The notes: generated from the sequence alone by a model not told the origin. A stretch of DNA of 64,000 nt from Alphaproteobacteria bacterium casp-alpha6 (GCA_001510135.1 LFER01000006.1:1-64000); one strand, 5' to 3'. Positions 50,345-60,141 are shown, numbered from the stretch's first letter. Program-made: numbers and translations.

Positions 50345-51122
50345 AACCCCGATAAAGACGCATAAAGATGGTCATATCCTAGAGGTCACCATTGATCGTC
50401 CCAAGGCCAATGCCATTGATTTGGCGACCAGCCGCATTATGGGAGAGGTGTTTCGCGGGTTCCGCGATGACCCAGAGCTTCGGGTTGCGATCCTGACAGC
50501 GACAAATGACAAGTTTTTCTGCCCGGGGTGGGATTTGAAGGCTGCTGCAGATGGCGATGCGGTTGACGGAGATTATGGGGTTGGCGGTTTTGGCGGGTTG
50601 CAGGAACTTCGCGGATTGAACAAACCCGTTATTTGTGCTGTGAACGGGATCTGCTGTGGCGGTGGGCTTGAAATTGCGTTGTCTTGTGACATCATTCTGG
50701 CTGCAGAACACGCCACATTTGCATTGCCTGAAATTCGCAGTGGCACGATTGCGGATGCGGCAAGCATCAAGCTACCCAAGCGGATCCCATATCACATCGC
50801 AATGGAGATGCTTCTGACAGGCCGGTGGCTTGATGCCGAAGAAGCTGCCCGTTGGGGCATGATCAATCATGTTCACAAGAGCGAGGATTTGATGGGCGAA
50901 GCGCGCAACATGGCGGCTCTTTTGGCATCCGGCCCACCACTCGTTTATGCAGCTATCAAAGAGGTCGTTCGGGAATCTGAAGATATGAAATTTCAGGATT
51001 GCCTCAACAAAATCACCAAATCCCAGTTTGAAACGATTGATCGATTGTATCACTCTGAAGACCAACTCGAAGGTGCGCGTGCTTTTGCGGAAAAACGCGA
51101 TCCTGTTTGGAAGGGGCGCTGA
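50337..51122 (+). CDS. caiD: Crotonobetainyl-CoA hydratase, CaiD-like
   Basis: A 261-residue crotonase-fold enzyme with both catalytic glutamates, Glu112 (CCGGGLEIAL) and Glu132 (FALPEIRSG). Overall it resembles CaiD, including the closing EGARAFAEKRDPVWKGR. It would hydrate crotonobetainyl-CoA to L-carnitinyl-CoA. Last gene of the operon; it overlaps the ligase by 8 bp and ends 5 bp before the convergent GST gene. Confidence 0.88.
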   Translation: MSETPIKTHKDGHILEVTIDRPKANAIDLATSRIMGEVFRGFRDDPELRVAILTATNDKFFCPGWDLKAAADGDAVDGDYGVGGFGGLQELRGLNKPVICAVNGICCGGGLEIALSCDIILAAEHATFALPEIRSGTIADAASIKLPKRIPYHIAMEMLLTGRWLDAEEAARWGMINHVHKSEDLMGEARNMAALLASGPPLVYAAIKEVVRESEDMKFQDCLNKITKSQFETIDRLYHSEDQLEGARAFAEKRDPVWKGR

Positions 51123-51127
51123 AAACG

Positions 51128-51766
51128 TTATTCGCGCAGCGCCTCATAAGAAATCATGACATGGGTTTGGTACTGAACACGTTGGGTGAGGCGATCATAA
51201 TAGGCCCGCAGGTGAGGCAGATCTGCACGAGTAATATCAATATCAAAGTAGCGGTATAAGATGTGTCCAAGGCTGATGTCGGCCAGCGAAAAGTCGTTTC
51301 CAGCCAAATATTCATTTTGCGACAGTTGATGATCTGCAATTTTCAGACGATCTTCAAATTTAAGCACAGCCTGTCTGATGGCATCGTAATTGCGTTTGGC
51401 CGCCGGAGTGCGTACGAGTGCCCAAAAAATCGGGACCGTAAAATTTGTAGCAACGCTGATCTTTGACCATTCTGCCCATTTGTCAATCTGTGCCCGATCC
51501 GAGGGATCACATGGCCAGAAAGGGGCAGTTGCATAGCGATTTGACAAATAACGCAGGATTGCACCGCTTTCCCAAAGGGCAGGACCGCTTGAGTCCACGA
51601 GAACGGGCACCGTACGATTGGGGTTCATAGCGATGAAATCAGGCGTATCGGTACCGCCAAAGCGATGACCGATGTCATGACGGTGACATGACAACCCCAG
51701 TTCGGCGATGCACCACATCACCGCCTGTACGTTTGAGGAATCCGCACGCCCGTATACCGTGAGCAT
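51128..51766 (-). CDS. Glutathione S-transferase family protein
   Basis: A 212-residue cytosolic GST. The thioredoxin-like N-terminal domain has DSSNVQAVMWCIAELGL and the GSH-binding cis-Pro and WESGAILRYL, and the C-terminal helical domain has YLAGNDFSLADISLGHILYR. Ser at 11–12 is a candidate for activating glutathione. GGGATGGG lies upstream of the GTG-ATG start pair. It converges on the caiD-like gene. No sign of a dedicated substrate. Confidence 0.9.
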   Translation of the reverse strand: MLTVYGRADSSNVQAVMWCIAELGLSCHRHDIGHRFGGTDTPDFIAMNPNRTVPVLVDSSGPALWESGAILRYLSNRYATAPFWPCDPSDRAQIDKWAEWSKISVATNFTVPIFWALVRTPAAKRNYDAIRQAVLKFEDRLKIADHQLSQNEYLAGNDFSLADISLGHILYRYFDIDITRADLPHLRAYYDRLTQRVQYQTHVMISYEALRE

Positions 51767-52628
51767 CACATACCCATCCCTTCTGTTTATTTTGACGCTT
51801 TGCTAACTATGGCTTTTGGGGCGTCCTTTTGCAGCATCAATCCGCAGTTTGCACATCGGTTACGCGAAATAAACCATTTTTGATGTATCAAAATAATTTT
51901 TGGCGCCTTGAGTGCTTTCGCAACAAGACACCCACAACACAGCATACTTCACCAAACTTGCCTCTGCATTGAGCGCGATACCATAAGGTAAATTCGCGTC
52001 TAATCCTTCTGCATTCGAAGCCTTCATGCGAAAATTCATTTCCGAGGATCTGAATCTTCAGCCAATTCAACTCGACGCCAAAGTCCTAAGATATTGAATC
52101 TAAGATACAAATCTTATTCCTTTTGCAAGCATGGCTGGTATTTTTTCTCTGATCTACATTCTGCTTGGCTGACTTGTCCTCCGCGAAGGAAGTTCAGTCG
52201 GTTAAGCGGGATGTCTCCAAATTCAAATACCCCGCAGTAAGCTTACGTTTACGATAGCGCAAAAAATTTGTATCACAAAGATAATTATTGTTATCCACAG
52301 GCATACCCACAAGTTTTCTTAACTTATCCACCGAATTGGTGTTTTGGGCTTCTTTTATTAAGCGCACGCGCGGGGAAACATGTTTTTTTTGCGATTCGCA
52401 TCTGTGATGTTCTCCATGATTGCTCCAAAGTAATAAGCACACTAGGGTGTGAGACCTTTTGATTAGGTATTTCAAGCTGGATTGGGCATTTTAAGCCGTC
52501 TTGGGTTTCAAAACTGGGCATTCAAAACGTCTAAAAAACTGGGATAATGGCTTTTTTGGGGGGAGCAAATCGCTAAACAAAAATAATTTCGGCCGCTCAC
52601 CGTTATGGAAATGGAATATGCGTAGAAC
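51767..52628. other. Long AT-rich gap upstream of flagellin
   Basis: These 862 bp contain no gene I can support. Short frames on the minus strand (51888–52070, 52194–52475) have no recognisable family and poor start context. The last 60 bp hold a possible sigma28 promoter. The base composition is clearly more AT-rich than the operons on both sides. It may be decayed sequence around the flagellin gene. Confidence 0.6.
52574..52599 (+). promoter_or_regulatory. Possible sigma28 (FliA) promoter of flagellin
   Basis: TAAACAAA (52574–52581), ten bases, then GCCGCTCA (52592–52599) resembles the flagellar consensus TAAAGTTT-N11-GCCGATAA, with a shorter spacer and three changes in the -10. It ends 29 bp before the flagellin ATG. 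Weak but correctly placed. Confidence 0.35.
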
Positions 52629-53522
52629 ATGCTGAGTATAAATACAAATTTGTCAGCTCAAATTGCATCCGCTGCCGCCACTGCTTCTCAGTCGGCAGCG
52701 GGTGTTGCTATGGAGCGCCTTTCAAGTGGTACGCGGCTTAACAGTGCAAAAGACGACGCTGCGAATGTGGCTATTTCCAGTAGATTGCATAGCGAAGCGA
52801 CAGGGCTGAACATGGCCGTTAAAAATGCCATGGATGCTCGATCTCTTTTGAGCGTAGTCGATGGCGCTTATGTTGAGGTTGAGAAGAACCTGCAAAGATA
52901 TCGGGAAATTCTTATATATGCAAAAAACGATACGTTAAGCGAGAGCGACCGAAACGCATTGTTCGAAGAGGCGTAACAACTTGCTCTTGAAAACGAGAGG
53001 ATACACGAAACGACAACCTGGGGAAGTCAATCTGTTTTTGCGCAAGACAATTCTACCGTCGTTTCATTTTCTTCTCAGATTGTTTTTGGTGTTCCTGTGG
53101 TGCTTGAAAATTCTCAGAACAGCACCAAATTTGAGTTTTTGGTCGGACCATCGGCCGAAGCGGAAAATAGGGTTTCCATAGACATTCTGAATTTGAGAGA
53201 CAGAGTGTTTTCAGGATCTGGGAAAATTATAGATTCTACGCGCGTAGACAGTACCATGAGCTTGATTGATGCTGGTTTGACCAACTTGAGTGAAGACCGT
53301 GCAAAAGTTGGTTCTTTCTTGAATAGGATTGATCACACGATTTCAAATTTGACGTTGACCTCGGTGAATATTCAGGCAGCAAAGGGCCGTATCGAAGATG
53401 CTGATTTTGCGACAGAATCTACGGTATTGGCGCGCCAAATGATCTTACAACAGGCGTCCACAGCGATGCTAGCGCAGGCCAATGCATCTAAGCAAAACGT
53501 CTTGTCCTTTCTGCAGGGATAG
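52629..53522 (+). pseudogene. Flagellin gene interrupted by one in-frame TAA
   Basis: The reading frame encodes a flagellin of about 297 residues. The N-terminal D0/D1 part (MLSINTNLSAQIASA to SDRNALFEEA) is complete, codon 116 is TAA (52974–52976), and the same frame then continues without a shift through QLALENERIHETTTWG to the typical C-terminus (RIEDADFATESTVLARQMILQQA, ending NVLSFLQG). Apart from the single stop the gene looks healthy. It is either a recent nonsense allele, a read-through gene or a sequence error. No flaF, flbT or other flagellar gene is adjacent. SD support for the ATG is weak. Confidence 0.85.
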
Positions 53523-53895
53523 GTTTGATTACCAGCACAGATACGAACTTTTGACTCTGACTCAGTCGTTTGCGCTTTTCGTTTTGCGTCATGAACAAGT
53601 TTGACTGCGCGTTGGTGCTTATTTTTGCACGAGGGCTGGTATTTGAACAAGAAACCCACCCCAAAGCGTCAGCTCTGAAGGCGCATAAGAAGACCTCTGG
53701 AAAATAACCCAGGCGTCACGGTTTTCTGATACGGGCAAGGCATCACTTTTTTAATTCTTTGCTCAATTTTGTGGATCAAACAGAGGGACTGTTGAAACGT
53801 TTTTAAAACACGGTATGCGGAGTGTTGGTACAAATAACGCGTCATAAAAGGCACAATCCGCTGAACGCCCCGGCAACTCTGCTAATCTCCTCGAA
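53523..53895. other. Intergenic region after flagellin, no gene recognised
   Basis: These 373 bp between flagellin and the convergent regulator gene contain no credible frame, RNA or clear terminator hairpin. The end (about 53,870) is close to the regulator stop. Confidence 0.5.
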
Positions 53896-54888
53896 TTAGG
53901 CGGCATATTTTCCGTCAAAGGATTTTTTACGGGCGATGGACGGCTGAATGCCAAATTTCTGTCTGTACCATTTGGTAAGCAGGGTAACATTGGAAAACCC
54001 GCAGGCGACTGAGATTTCTGAAATAGACAATTCTGTTTGTATTAACAGTTTCTCGGCTTGCTCCAATCGCAATGAACGATAAACCTGCAACGGAGATTGA
54101 CGCAATTTTTCGCCAAATGACCGTTCAAGACGGCGCGGAGAAACTGCCATAATGCTCGCGATCTGTCCAACGGTTAGCGTATCTTCTAGGTGATCAAGCA
54201 TAATGTCCAAAGCCTCGCTCACCACTGGGTTGCCTTCGGCTAACCGCTTATAATGCCAGTGTTCCCGAGAACGCGTCGAAGAATGATCTGAACTGAGCCC
54301 CAGCTGCGCCCGTAACGCGCCTGCGATGAAGTTCCCCTCAAGCGCACCCACAAGGTCAATCATCATTTCAATGCCGGCGGCGGGACTAACAGCGCTGCTG
54401 ATAGAGGGTTGATGGCACGTGTTTTCTTCATGAAAGTCGCAAAGATAACCCCTTTCCTTGACCGCGGCACGAAACTCTGGATGGACTGAGGTTTTTTGGG
54501 TTTTCAAAATCGAAGCGCTCAGGGGAACAAAGATGGCAGATCCGATAATACAAACACGCGCGGCCGTGCGCAGCGTGCAGCGAAATTGGGGCAGGTCATC
54601 TTCAGAAACGTGCCAGGGATCATGTATTCCGCCTGCAAGAACCAATGTCTGTTTTGATGTGCAGAGCTTTGTTGTGTCGGAAAGTTCTTTGGCATCCACA
54701 TGCGTCCAGCTAAAAACCGAATTCCCGATCAATGCATTTGCCGAGCGCAGAACATCGATGCATCCATCTGCCGCGAAACGGGTCATGTCATTTTGCGAAA
54801 CGAAAACAAAATCGCGCGTTACGCTGCGAAGCGCTCCAAGAGCGTCTGCGCTGGGATGTTCAGAGGGATTGACTTTCTTTAGATACAT
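53896..54888 (-). CDS. GlxA-type AraC regulator
   Basis: A 330-residue regulator with a divergent DJ-1/PfpI-like N-terminal half and an AraC C-terminal domain (about 230–325, TVGQIASIMAVSPRRLERSF and SEISVACGFSNVTLLTKWY). It is placed 48 bp downstream of the sarcosine-oxidase-type operon on the same strand, so it may be part of that transcript. The likely inducer is a methylated amine such as sarcosine or betaine, by family analogy. Confidence 0.85.
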   Translation of the reverse strand: MYLKKVNPSEHPSADALGALRSVTRDFVFVSQNDMTRFAADGCIDVLRSANALIGNSVFSWTHVDAKELSDTTKLCTSKQTLVLAGGIHDPWHVSEDDLPQFRCTLRTAARVCIIGSAIFVPLSASILKTQKTSVHPEFRAAVKERGYLCDFHEENTCHQPSISSAVSPAAGIEMMIDLVGALEGNFIAGALRAQLGLSSDHSSTRSREHWHYKRLAEGNPVVSEALDIMLDHLEDTLTVGQIASIMAVSPRRLERSFGEKLRQSPLQVYRSLRLEQAEKLLIQTELSISEISVACGFSNVTLLTKWYRQKFGIQPSIARKKSFDGKYAA

Positions 54889-54936
54889 CTTTGTTTCCTC
54901 CCTTTAGATTTCGAGCACGCTCAGTTTCATGTCACT

Positions 54937-55512
54937 TTACAAAACATTCTCTATGGATGTTTCGATTGCATGCAAAAATGATTTTGCCGATGAACTGGCA
55001 GACATGAGCGTGTATTCGTCATCAGAATTTCGAATTATAACGGTGCCCAAATGTTCCATCACCGTTCTTGCGAGGGCCCCGACTTCAAAAGAGCCGGGGT
55101 GAAGATCAATCGGACAAATCCGCTCCAGCGCGCGAAGGCTATCGGGACCTCTGATCGTCAGGCTGACCCAGACATCGCTCTGGTCGGTGGTGAAGACTGT
55201 CCCGGCGAGTTTTTCAGACAGGGCCCTATGCGCGCCATGCCCATCGGGTTGCTTATCCATCAGACAAAACAATTGGTCTTTTCCAAGCCGCAGCAAAGTG
55301 GTTGCGCCATCCTCTGACTGTGCAGCGGTTCCTACGGAGGGAAGATCCAGTTTCAAAACAGATTTGATTGTCTTTTCAGCCTGAGCTTCCCCCCCAAGGG
55401 GCAATGCGAAAGAAGCAATCGCGCGGTCAGTTACTTCTGTCACAACGACGGTGCCATAATCTTTGTGAAATCCACCCAAAAACGCATCTGCTTTCAAAGA
55501 AAACTCAGCCAC
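54937..55512 (-). CDS. soxG: Sarcosine oxidase-type gamma subunit
   Basis: A 191-residue subunit of a heterotetrameric amine oxidase, related to SoxG and to a GcvT-like fold (TDQSDVWVSLTIRGPDSLRALERICPIDLH). I start it at the GTG that overlaps the SoxA stop by 8 bp (GTGGCTGA), not at the ATG 36 codons upstream, which would lie deep inside soxA. Last structural gene of the sox-like operon. Its contribution to catalysis is structural in characterised enzymes. Confidence 0.88.
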   Translation of the reverse strand: MAEFSLKADAFLGGFHKDYGTVVVTEVTDRAIASFALPLGGEAQAEKTIKSVLKLDLPSVGTAAQSEDGATTLLRLGKDQLFCLMDKQPDGHGAHRALSEKLAGTVFTTDQSDVWVSLTIRGPDSLRALERICPIDLHPGSFEVGALARTVMEHLGTVIIRNSDDEYTLMSASSSAKSFLHAIETSIENVL

Positions 55513-58453
55513 GTTGCAGCCCTCCCTCTGGATCATAGAAGTGAGGAGAAACAATTTCGGCCTCGACCTCAACTCCGCGGGCAGGATTGACGACGCGCAC
55601 CACTTCTCCCATGCGTTCATGTCCGCGTTTTATAAAGCCAAGCCCGATAGAATGGCCAAGGGTCGGCGAATAGGCGACAGAGGACATCCAGCCCTGATCG
55701 TTTTCCATCGTGGCTGCATCCCCTTTGGTGATGAAATGGGATCCCGCCAAAAGTGCATCTGAACTGTTCACAGGTTTGAACCCGACAAGGCGGATAGCAT
55801 CTGGCAAATTGAGCTCTGGACGCTGAGACAGCGTTTTGCCAATGCAGTCTTTTTTCGAACTTACAAATCCTCCAAGCCCAAGGTTGAGCGCGGTGGTTTG
55901 ACCGTTAAGCTCATTGCCCGCCGCGTGGCCCTTTTCGATACGCATAACGCCGAGCGCCTCCGTGCCATAGGGCACCGCGTTAAATTCGGCACCCGCCTTC
56001 ATCAGCACATCCATCATGGAATTGCCGTATTTCGCGGGCACGGCAATTTCATAGGCCAATTCGCCTGAAAAGGATATTCTGAACAAACGGGCAGGGGTTC
56101 CACCACAGACACTGACCTCAGCGCAGGCCATAAACGGAAAGGCTTCGTTTGAAAGATCAAAGGGCGCATCAACGACTTTGGCCAAAAGGTTGCGGGCATT
56201 TGGCCCTGCAACGGCAAATTGTGCCCATCCATCCGTCGTGGAAATGAGATGAACATCTAAGTTGGGCCAAAGACACTGGCGTGCAAATTCAAGTCGGCGA
56301 AACACCAGCACGGCATTCGCCGTGGTGGTGGTCATAACAAAATGATTTTCCCCCAGCCGTGCGGTCGTCCCGTCGTCATAGGCAATGCCATCTTCGCGAA
56401 GCATAAGGCCATAGCGTACCTTACCAACAGGCAATTTTAAGAAGGCATTGGTGTACACATGGTTCAGGAATTCTGCAGCGTCCTTTCCTTGGATGTCAAT
56501 TTTTCCCAAAGTTGTCACATCACAGATCCCGACAGAGGCGCGTGTCATTTCAACTTCGCGATCCACACTGTCGCGCCACCCTTTTTCGCCCGCGCGCGCA
56601 AACCATTGTGCGCGCATCCAATTACCCGTCTCGACAAATGTGGCGCCATTGGCCTCTGCCCAGCGGTGGCTTGGGGTCAGGCGATAGGGTCTAAAATCCT
56701 TGCCCCGCGCACGACCCGCAAGCGCTCCGATGGGAACGGGTGTGTAAGGGGGGCGAAAGATGGTGGTGCCTGTTTCGGAAATGGTTTTGCCCGAACATTC
56801 GGCCAGTATCGCAAGACCCGCAATATTGGAGGTTTTTCCTTGATCTGTTGCCATTCCAAGCGTGGAATACCGCTTCAGATGTTCAACAGAACGGAATCCT
56901 TCCTGATAGGAAAGCTTGATATCCTTGACCGTCACATCATTTTGAAGATCGACCCAAGCGCGCTTTTTGCTTTCTTTAACGTGCCAAAAGGCGATCCCTG
57001 ACTGGGCCTCATCCTCAGCCACAGGAAGCGCGGCAGCTTTGGAGGACATTCCCAGATCCGTCAAAATGCCGGCAGTAACCTCCGATGCACCCTGCAAGGC
57101 TGATGACAGACCAAAGACACCGTTGGCGGCACCTGCAACGCGCATGCCCTCTGGCAGAACACCACTAGGGACAAATGCAAGAATGTCTTCGTTCCAGACC
57201 GGTTTGCCGCGCTGGTGGCAGGTAAGATGGACTGTTGGGTTCCATCCTCCCGATACGGCAAGACAATCGGTTGTGATCTTTCGGCCATTTTTCAAGGTAA
57301 TCGATGAGAGCGCCTTGCGCCCCGCGGTATCAATAATACGCCCCCCTGTGATGACTTCTGTGCCGTATAAATCAGGTGGGCTGACCCCATCGCGGACATC
57401 GATCAATGCGCGCACTGTGACACCTTTGGCAATCAGATCGCTCGCTGTGCGCCAACCATCGTCATTATTGGTGAAGACGGTCACATTTTTCCCAGGCGCT
57501 ACGCCAAAACGGTTGACGTAACTGCGCACTGCCCCTGCAAGCATGATACCGGGACGATCATTATTGGAAAAGGCAATCGGGCGTTCCGTTGCACCTGCAC
57601 AGAGTAAAGAGCGTTTGGAATAGATTCGCCAAAGAATTTGACGCGGCTTGCCGCCTGATGATTTCAGGTGATCTGTCACACGTTCCAATGCGCCAAAGAC
57701 ACCGTGATCATAAGCCCCATAGACGGTGGTCCGCGTCATGATGCGCACATTGGAAAGGCTCTGCAGTTCCGCTGCCACCTGTTCAGCCCAAATGCCGCCC
57801 TCCATGTCATCCAGTGCAAAGGTTTCGCTATTCAAACGGCCCCCGAGGCGAAAATCTTCATCGGCAAGGATCACACGGGCGCCACTACGCGCCGCGGTCA
57901 GCGCGGCGATCAATCCCGACGGACCTGCCCCGATGATCAAAAGATCGCAATGCAGGAACCCTTTGTCATAGGTGTCTGGATCCTCTTTCATCGATAAAGT
58001 TCCAAGCCCTGCAGAGGCACGGATCATCGGTTCGTAGAGCTTTTCCCAAAAGGCTTTGGGCCACATGAAAGTCTTGTAATAAAAACCAGCGCTCAAAAAG
58101 GGAGCGGCAAGATCGGTGATCGCCATCAGGTCGAATTCAAGCGACCCTCGGTGATTTTGGCTGGTTGCGCTGAGCCCGTCAAAAAGCTCTGCCACGGTGG
58201 CGCGGGTGTTTGGCTCTTGTGCGGCCCCTGTACGCAATTGGACAAGCGCGTTGGGCTCCTCCGGTCCTGCAGATAGAATTCCGCGCGGGCGGTGATATTT
58301 GAAACTGCGCCCGACCAGTTTTTGACCATTGGCCAAAAGCGCAGAGGCCAGCGTATCGCCCGCATATCCTTCCATCCGCTTTCCGTTAAAGGTAAAATGC
58401 ATCGGAGAGGACCGGTCGATCAAACCGCCCGATATTCGGAAGCTCTGGCTCAT
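55505..58453 (-). CDS. soxA: Sarcosine oxidase-type alpha subunit
   Basis: A 982-residue multidomain subunit. The N-terminal 2Fe-2S-ferredoxin-like fold (FNGKRMEGYAGDTLASALLANG) is without the Cys cluster. An NAD/FAD-binding disulfide-oxidoreductase-like domain follows (IIGAGPSGLIAALTAARSG, then AGATERPIAFSNNDRPGI). The C-terminal GcvT-like THF-binding half runs from about residue 580 (DVTTLGKIDIQGKDAAEFL). The enzyme transfers the methyl group of an N-methyl amino acid to THF as methylene-THF. Its start overlaps the SoxD stop as ATGA. It could be MgdC of N-methylglutamate dehydrogenase instead of true SoxA. Confidence 0.92.
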   Translation of the reverse strand: MSQSFRISGGLIDRSSPMHFTFNGKRMEGYAGDTLASALLANGQKLVGRSFKYHRPRGILSAGPEEPNALVQLRTGAAQEPNTRATVAELFDGLSATSQNHRGSLEFDLMAITDLAAPFLSAGFYYKTFMWPKAFWEKLYEPMIRASAGLGTLSMKEDPDTYDKGFLHCDLLIIGAGPSGLIAALTAARSGARVILADEDFRLGGRLNSETFALDDMEGGIWAEQVAAELQSLSNVRIMTRTTVYGAYDHGVFGALERVTDHLKSSGGKPRQILWRIYSKRSLLCAGATERPIAFSNNDRPGIMLAGAVRSYVNRFGVAPGKNVTVFTNNDDGWRTASDLIAKGVTVRALIDVRDGVSPPDLYGTEVITGGRIIDTAGRKALSSITLKNGRKITTDCLAVSGGWNPTVHLTCHQRGKPVWNEDILAFVPSGVLPEGMRVAGAANGVFGLSSALQGASEVTAGILTDLGMSSKAAALPVAEDEAQSGIAFWHVKESKKRAWVDLQNDVTVKDIKLSYQEGFRSVEHLKRYSTLGMATDQGKTSNIAGLAILAECSGKTISETGTTIFRPPYTPVPIGALAGRARGKDFRPYRLTPSHRWAEANGATFVETGNWMRAQWFARAGEKGWRDSVDREVEMTRASVGICDVTTLGKIDIQGKDAAEFLNHVYTNAFLKLPVGKVRYGLMLREDGIAYDDGTTARLGENHFVMTTTTANAVLVFRRLEFARQCLWPNLDVHLISTTDGWAQFAVAGPNARNLLAKVVDAPFDLSNEAFPFMACAEVSVCGGTPARLFRISFSGELAYEIAVPAKYGNSMMDVLMKAGAEFNAVPYGTEALGVMRIEKGHAAGNELNGQTTALNLGLGGFVSSKKDCIGKTLSQRPELNLPDAIRLVGFKPVNSSDALLAGSHFITKGDAATMENDQGWMSSVAYSPTLGHSIGLGFIKRGHERMGEVVRVVNPARGVEVEAEIVSPHFYDPEGGLQRG

Positions 58454-58737
58454 CTGTCCCGTCCCTTTGCTCTGGCGACATCGCGGGCCAGTTCGACATG
58501 CGTAATTTGGTGAGTAATCGTGTTGCGGGTCACTACAAGCCAAGACCTGTCGCCTTGTTCATGATACCAAAGCTCTTTGTGTTCGCCTGCGGGATTATCG
58601 CGCAGATACCCGTATTCATAAAACCGATCCGCCGCATCGGGCGCATTGGGATCTGGGCGCTCAATGAGGCTTTCATCGCCGAGGTAGACGAATTCTGCGG
58701 CGTCACGAGGACCAAGGAGAGGGTGGTTTATGATCAT
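58450..58737 (-). CDS. soxD: Sarcosine oxidase-type delta subunit without the zinc cysteines
   Basis: A 95-residue delta subunit with the family pattern GPRDAAEFVYLGDES and WYHEQGDRSWLVVTRNT. Classic SoxD binds zinc through CPxC near residue 6, a His and a Cys in HxxxC. Here the first motif reads NHPLLGPRD and the second HEQGD, so all three Cys are gone and only the His remains. The zinc site is therefore likely lost. It overlaps soxA by 4 bp and follows soxB by 69 bp. Confidence 0.9.
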   Translation of the reverse strand: MIINHPLLGPRDAAEFVYLGDESLIERPDPNAPDAADRFYEYGYLRDNPAGEHKELWYHEQGDRSWLVVTRNTITHQITHVELARDVARAKGRDR

Positions 58738-58806
58738 GCCGTGCCTCTTTCTTTATGCCTGCAGCGGTTACACGCGGGAAAAATTATTGTGAAAAATCCT
58801 GTCATA

Positions 58807-60057
58807 TCAGTGCAAATTGGGCTGATTGCCCTGTCCTTTTTCATCGATCAAATGACCGCGTTTAAAGCGATCTAACCGCATTTCTGTGGCAACCGGATGA
58901 GGTTCATCCTTGGCCAGAAGATGTGCGTAACAATATCCACTGGCGGGAGTGGCTTTGAACCCGCCGTAACACCAGCCACCATTGAAATAGAGCCCGCCGA
59001 TATGCGTCTTATCAATAAAGGGCGATCCATCCATGGACATGTCCATAATACCGCCCCAGCTTCGTAACAGGCGCGCGCGCCCGATCATGGGCATAATCGC
59101 CATGCCGCCTTCCGCAACGTCTTCGACCACGGGCAGATTTCCGCGCTGTGCATAGCTGTTATAAGCGTCAATATCTCCGCCAAAAACGAGCCCTCCTTTG
59201 TCAGACTGGCTCACATAAAAATGGCCTGCCCCAAAGGTGATAACGCCCGGGAGAACTGGCTTTAACCCCTCTGATACGAAAGCTTGAAGAACATGGCTTT
59301 CGATGGGCAGGCGCATTCCGGCCATCGCCATCACGCGGCCCGAAGATCCTGCAACACATACCGCAATTTTCTTTGCGTTGATGGCGCCTTTGGTGGTCTG
59401 CACGCCCTTGCATATACCGTTTTCAATTTGAAAACCGGTGACTTCACAATTTTGAATTATGTCGACACCCTCTGCGTCCGCGCCGCGCGCATACCCCCAA
59501 GCGACCGCATCATGGCGTACGGTACCGCCGCGCCGCTGAAAAAGCCCGCCCTTGATGGGAAAGCGCGCATTGTCAAAGTCCAGAAACGGAAGTTCTCTGC
59601 GTAGTTGTGCTTCATCTGCCAATTCAGCATCTGCCCCTGCCAGCATCATGGCATTTGCCCTGCGCACAAAGGCATCGCGCTGCGGGTCTGAATGGAACAG
59701 ATTTAAAATCGACCTCTGGCTGATCATCGCATTGTAATTGAAATCTTGCTCCAACCCTTCCCAGAGTTTGAGCGAGAATTCATAAAAGGGTTCATTTCCG
59801 GGCAGCATGTAATTGGAGCGGATAATAGTTGTATTCCGCCCGATGTTGCCAGAGCCGAGCCAGCCCTTTTCAAGTACTGCCACGTTTCTGACGCCATACA
59901 CTTTGGACAGGTAGTAGGCCGTGGAAAGCCCATGTCCGCCGCCGCCTATAATGATCACATCATAGTCAGACTTGGGCTCAGGGTCGCGCCAAGCAGGTTT
60001 CCAACCGCGGTTGCCTGTCAACCCTTCTAGAAATACTTTGAAGCCGGAATAACGCAT
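58807..60057 (-). CDS. soxB: Sarcosine oxidase-type beta subunit
   Basis: A 416-residue DadA-like flavoprotein subunit. The FAD motif IIIGGGGHGLSTAY is at 35–48. His182 in GGTVRHDAVAWGYAR matches the His that carries covalent FMN in heterotetrameric sarcosine oxidase. The subunit oxidises the N-methyl amine (sarcosine, or N-methylglutamate in MgdA-type enzymes). First gene of the minus-strand operon soxB-D-A-G; it is divergent from a GlxA-type regulator. Confidence 0.92.
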   Translation of the reverse strand: MRYSGFKVFLEGLTGNRGWKPAWRDPEPKSDYDVIIIGGGGHGLSTAYYLSKVYGVRNVAVLEKGWLGSGNIGRNTTIIRSNYMLPGNEPFYEFSLKLWEGLEQDFNYNAMISQRSILNLFHSDPQRDAFVRRANAMMLAGADAELADEAQLRRELPFLDFDNARFPIKGGLFQRRGGTVRHDAVAWGYARGADAEGVDIIQNCEVTGFQIENGICKGVQTTKGAINAKKIAVCVAGSSGRVMAMAGMRLPIESHVLQAFVSEGLKPVLPGVITFGAGHFYVSQSDKGGLVFGGDIDAYNSYAQRGNLPVVEDVAEGGMAIMPMIGRARLLRSWGGIMDMSMDGSPFIDKTHIGGLYFNGGWCYGGFKATPASGYCYAHLLAKDEPHPVATEMRLDRFKRGHLIDEKGQGNQPNLH

Positions 60058-60141
60058 CAGATTCTACTCTTTAAATTCCATCCCATCATCATGGGATTCT
60101 CTGGTATAGACTTTCCTGAAATAGACGCATATTATCCTAAA

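Noticed and set aside
51888-52070. 60-codon minus-strand frame
   Set aside because: No SD, no family pattern, irregular composition.
52194-52475. 93-codon minus-strand frame upstream of flagellin
   Set aside because: No family pattern, poor start context and a location in AT-rich sequence where stops are the expected limit; composition does not look selected.
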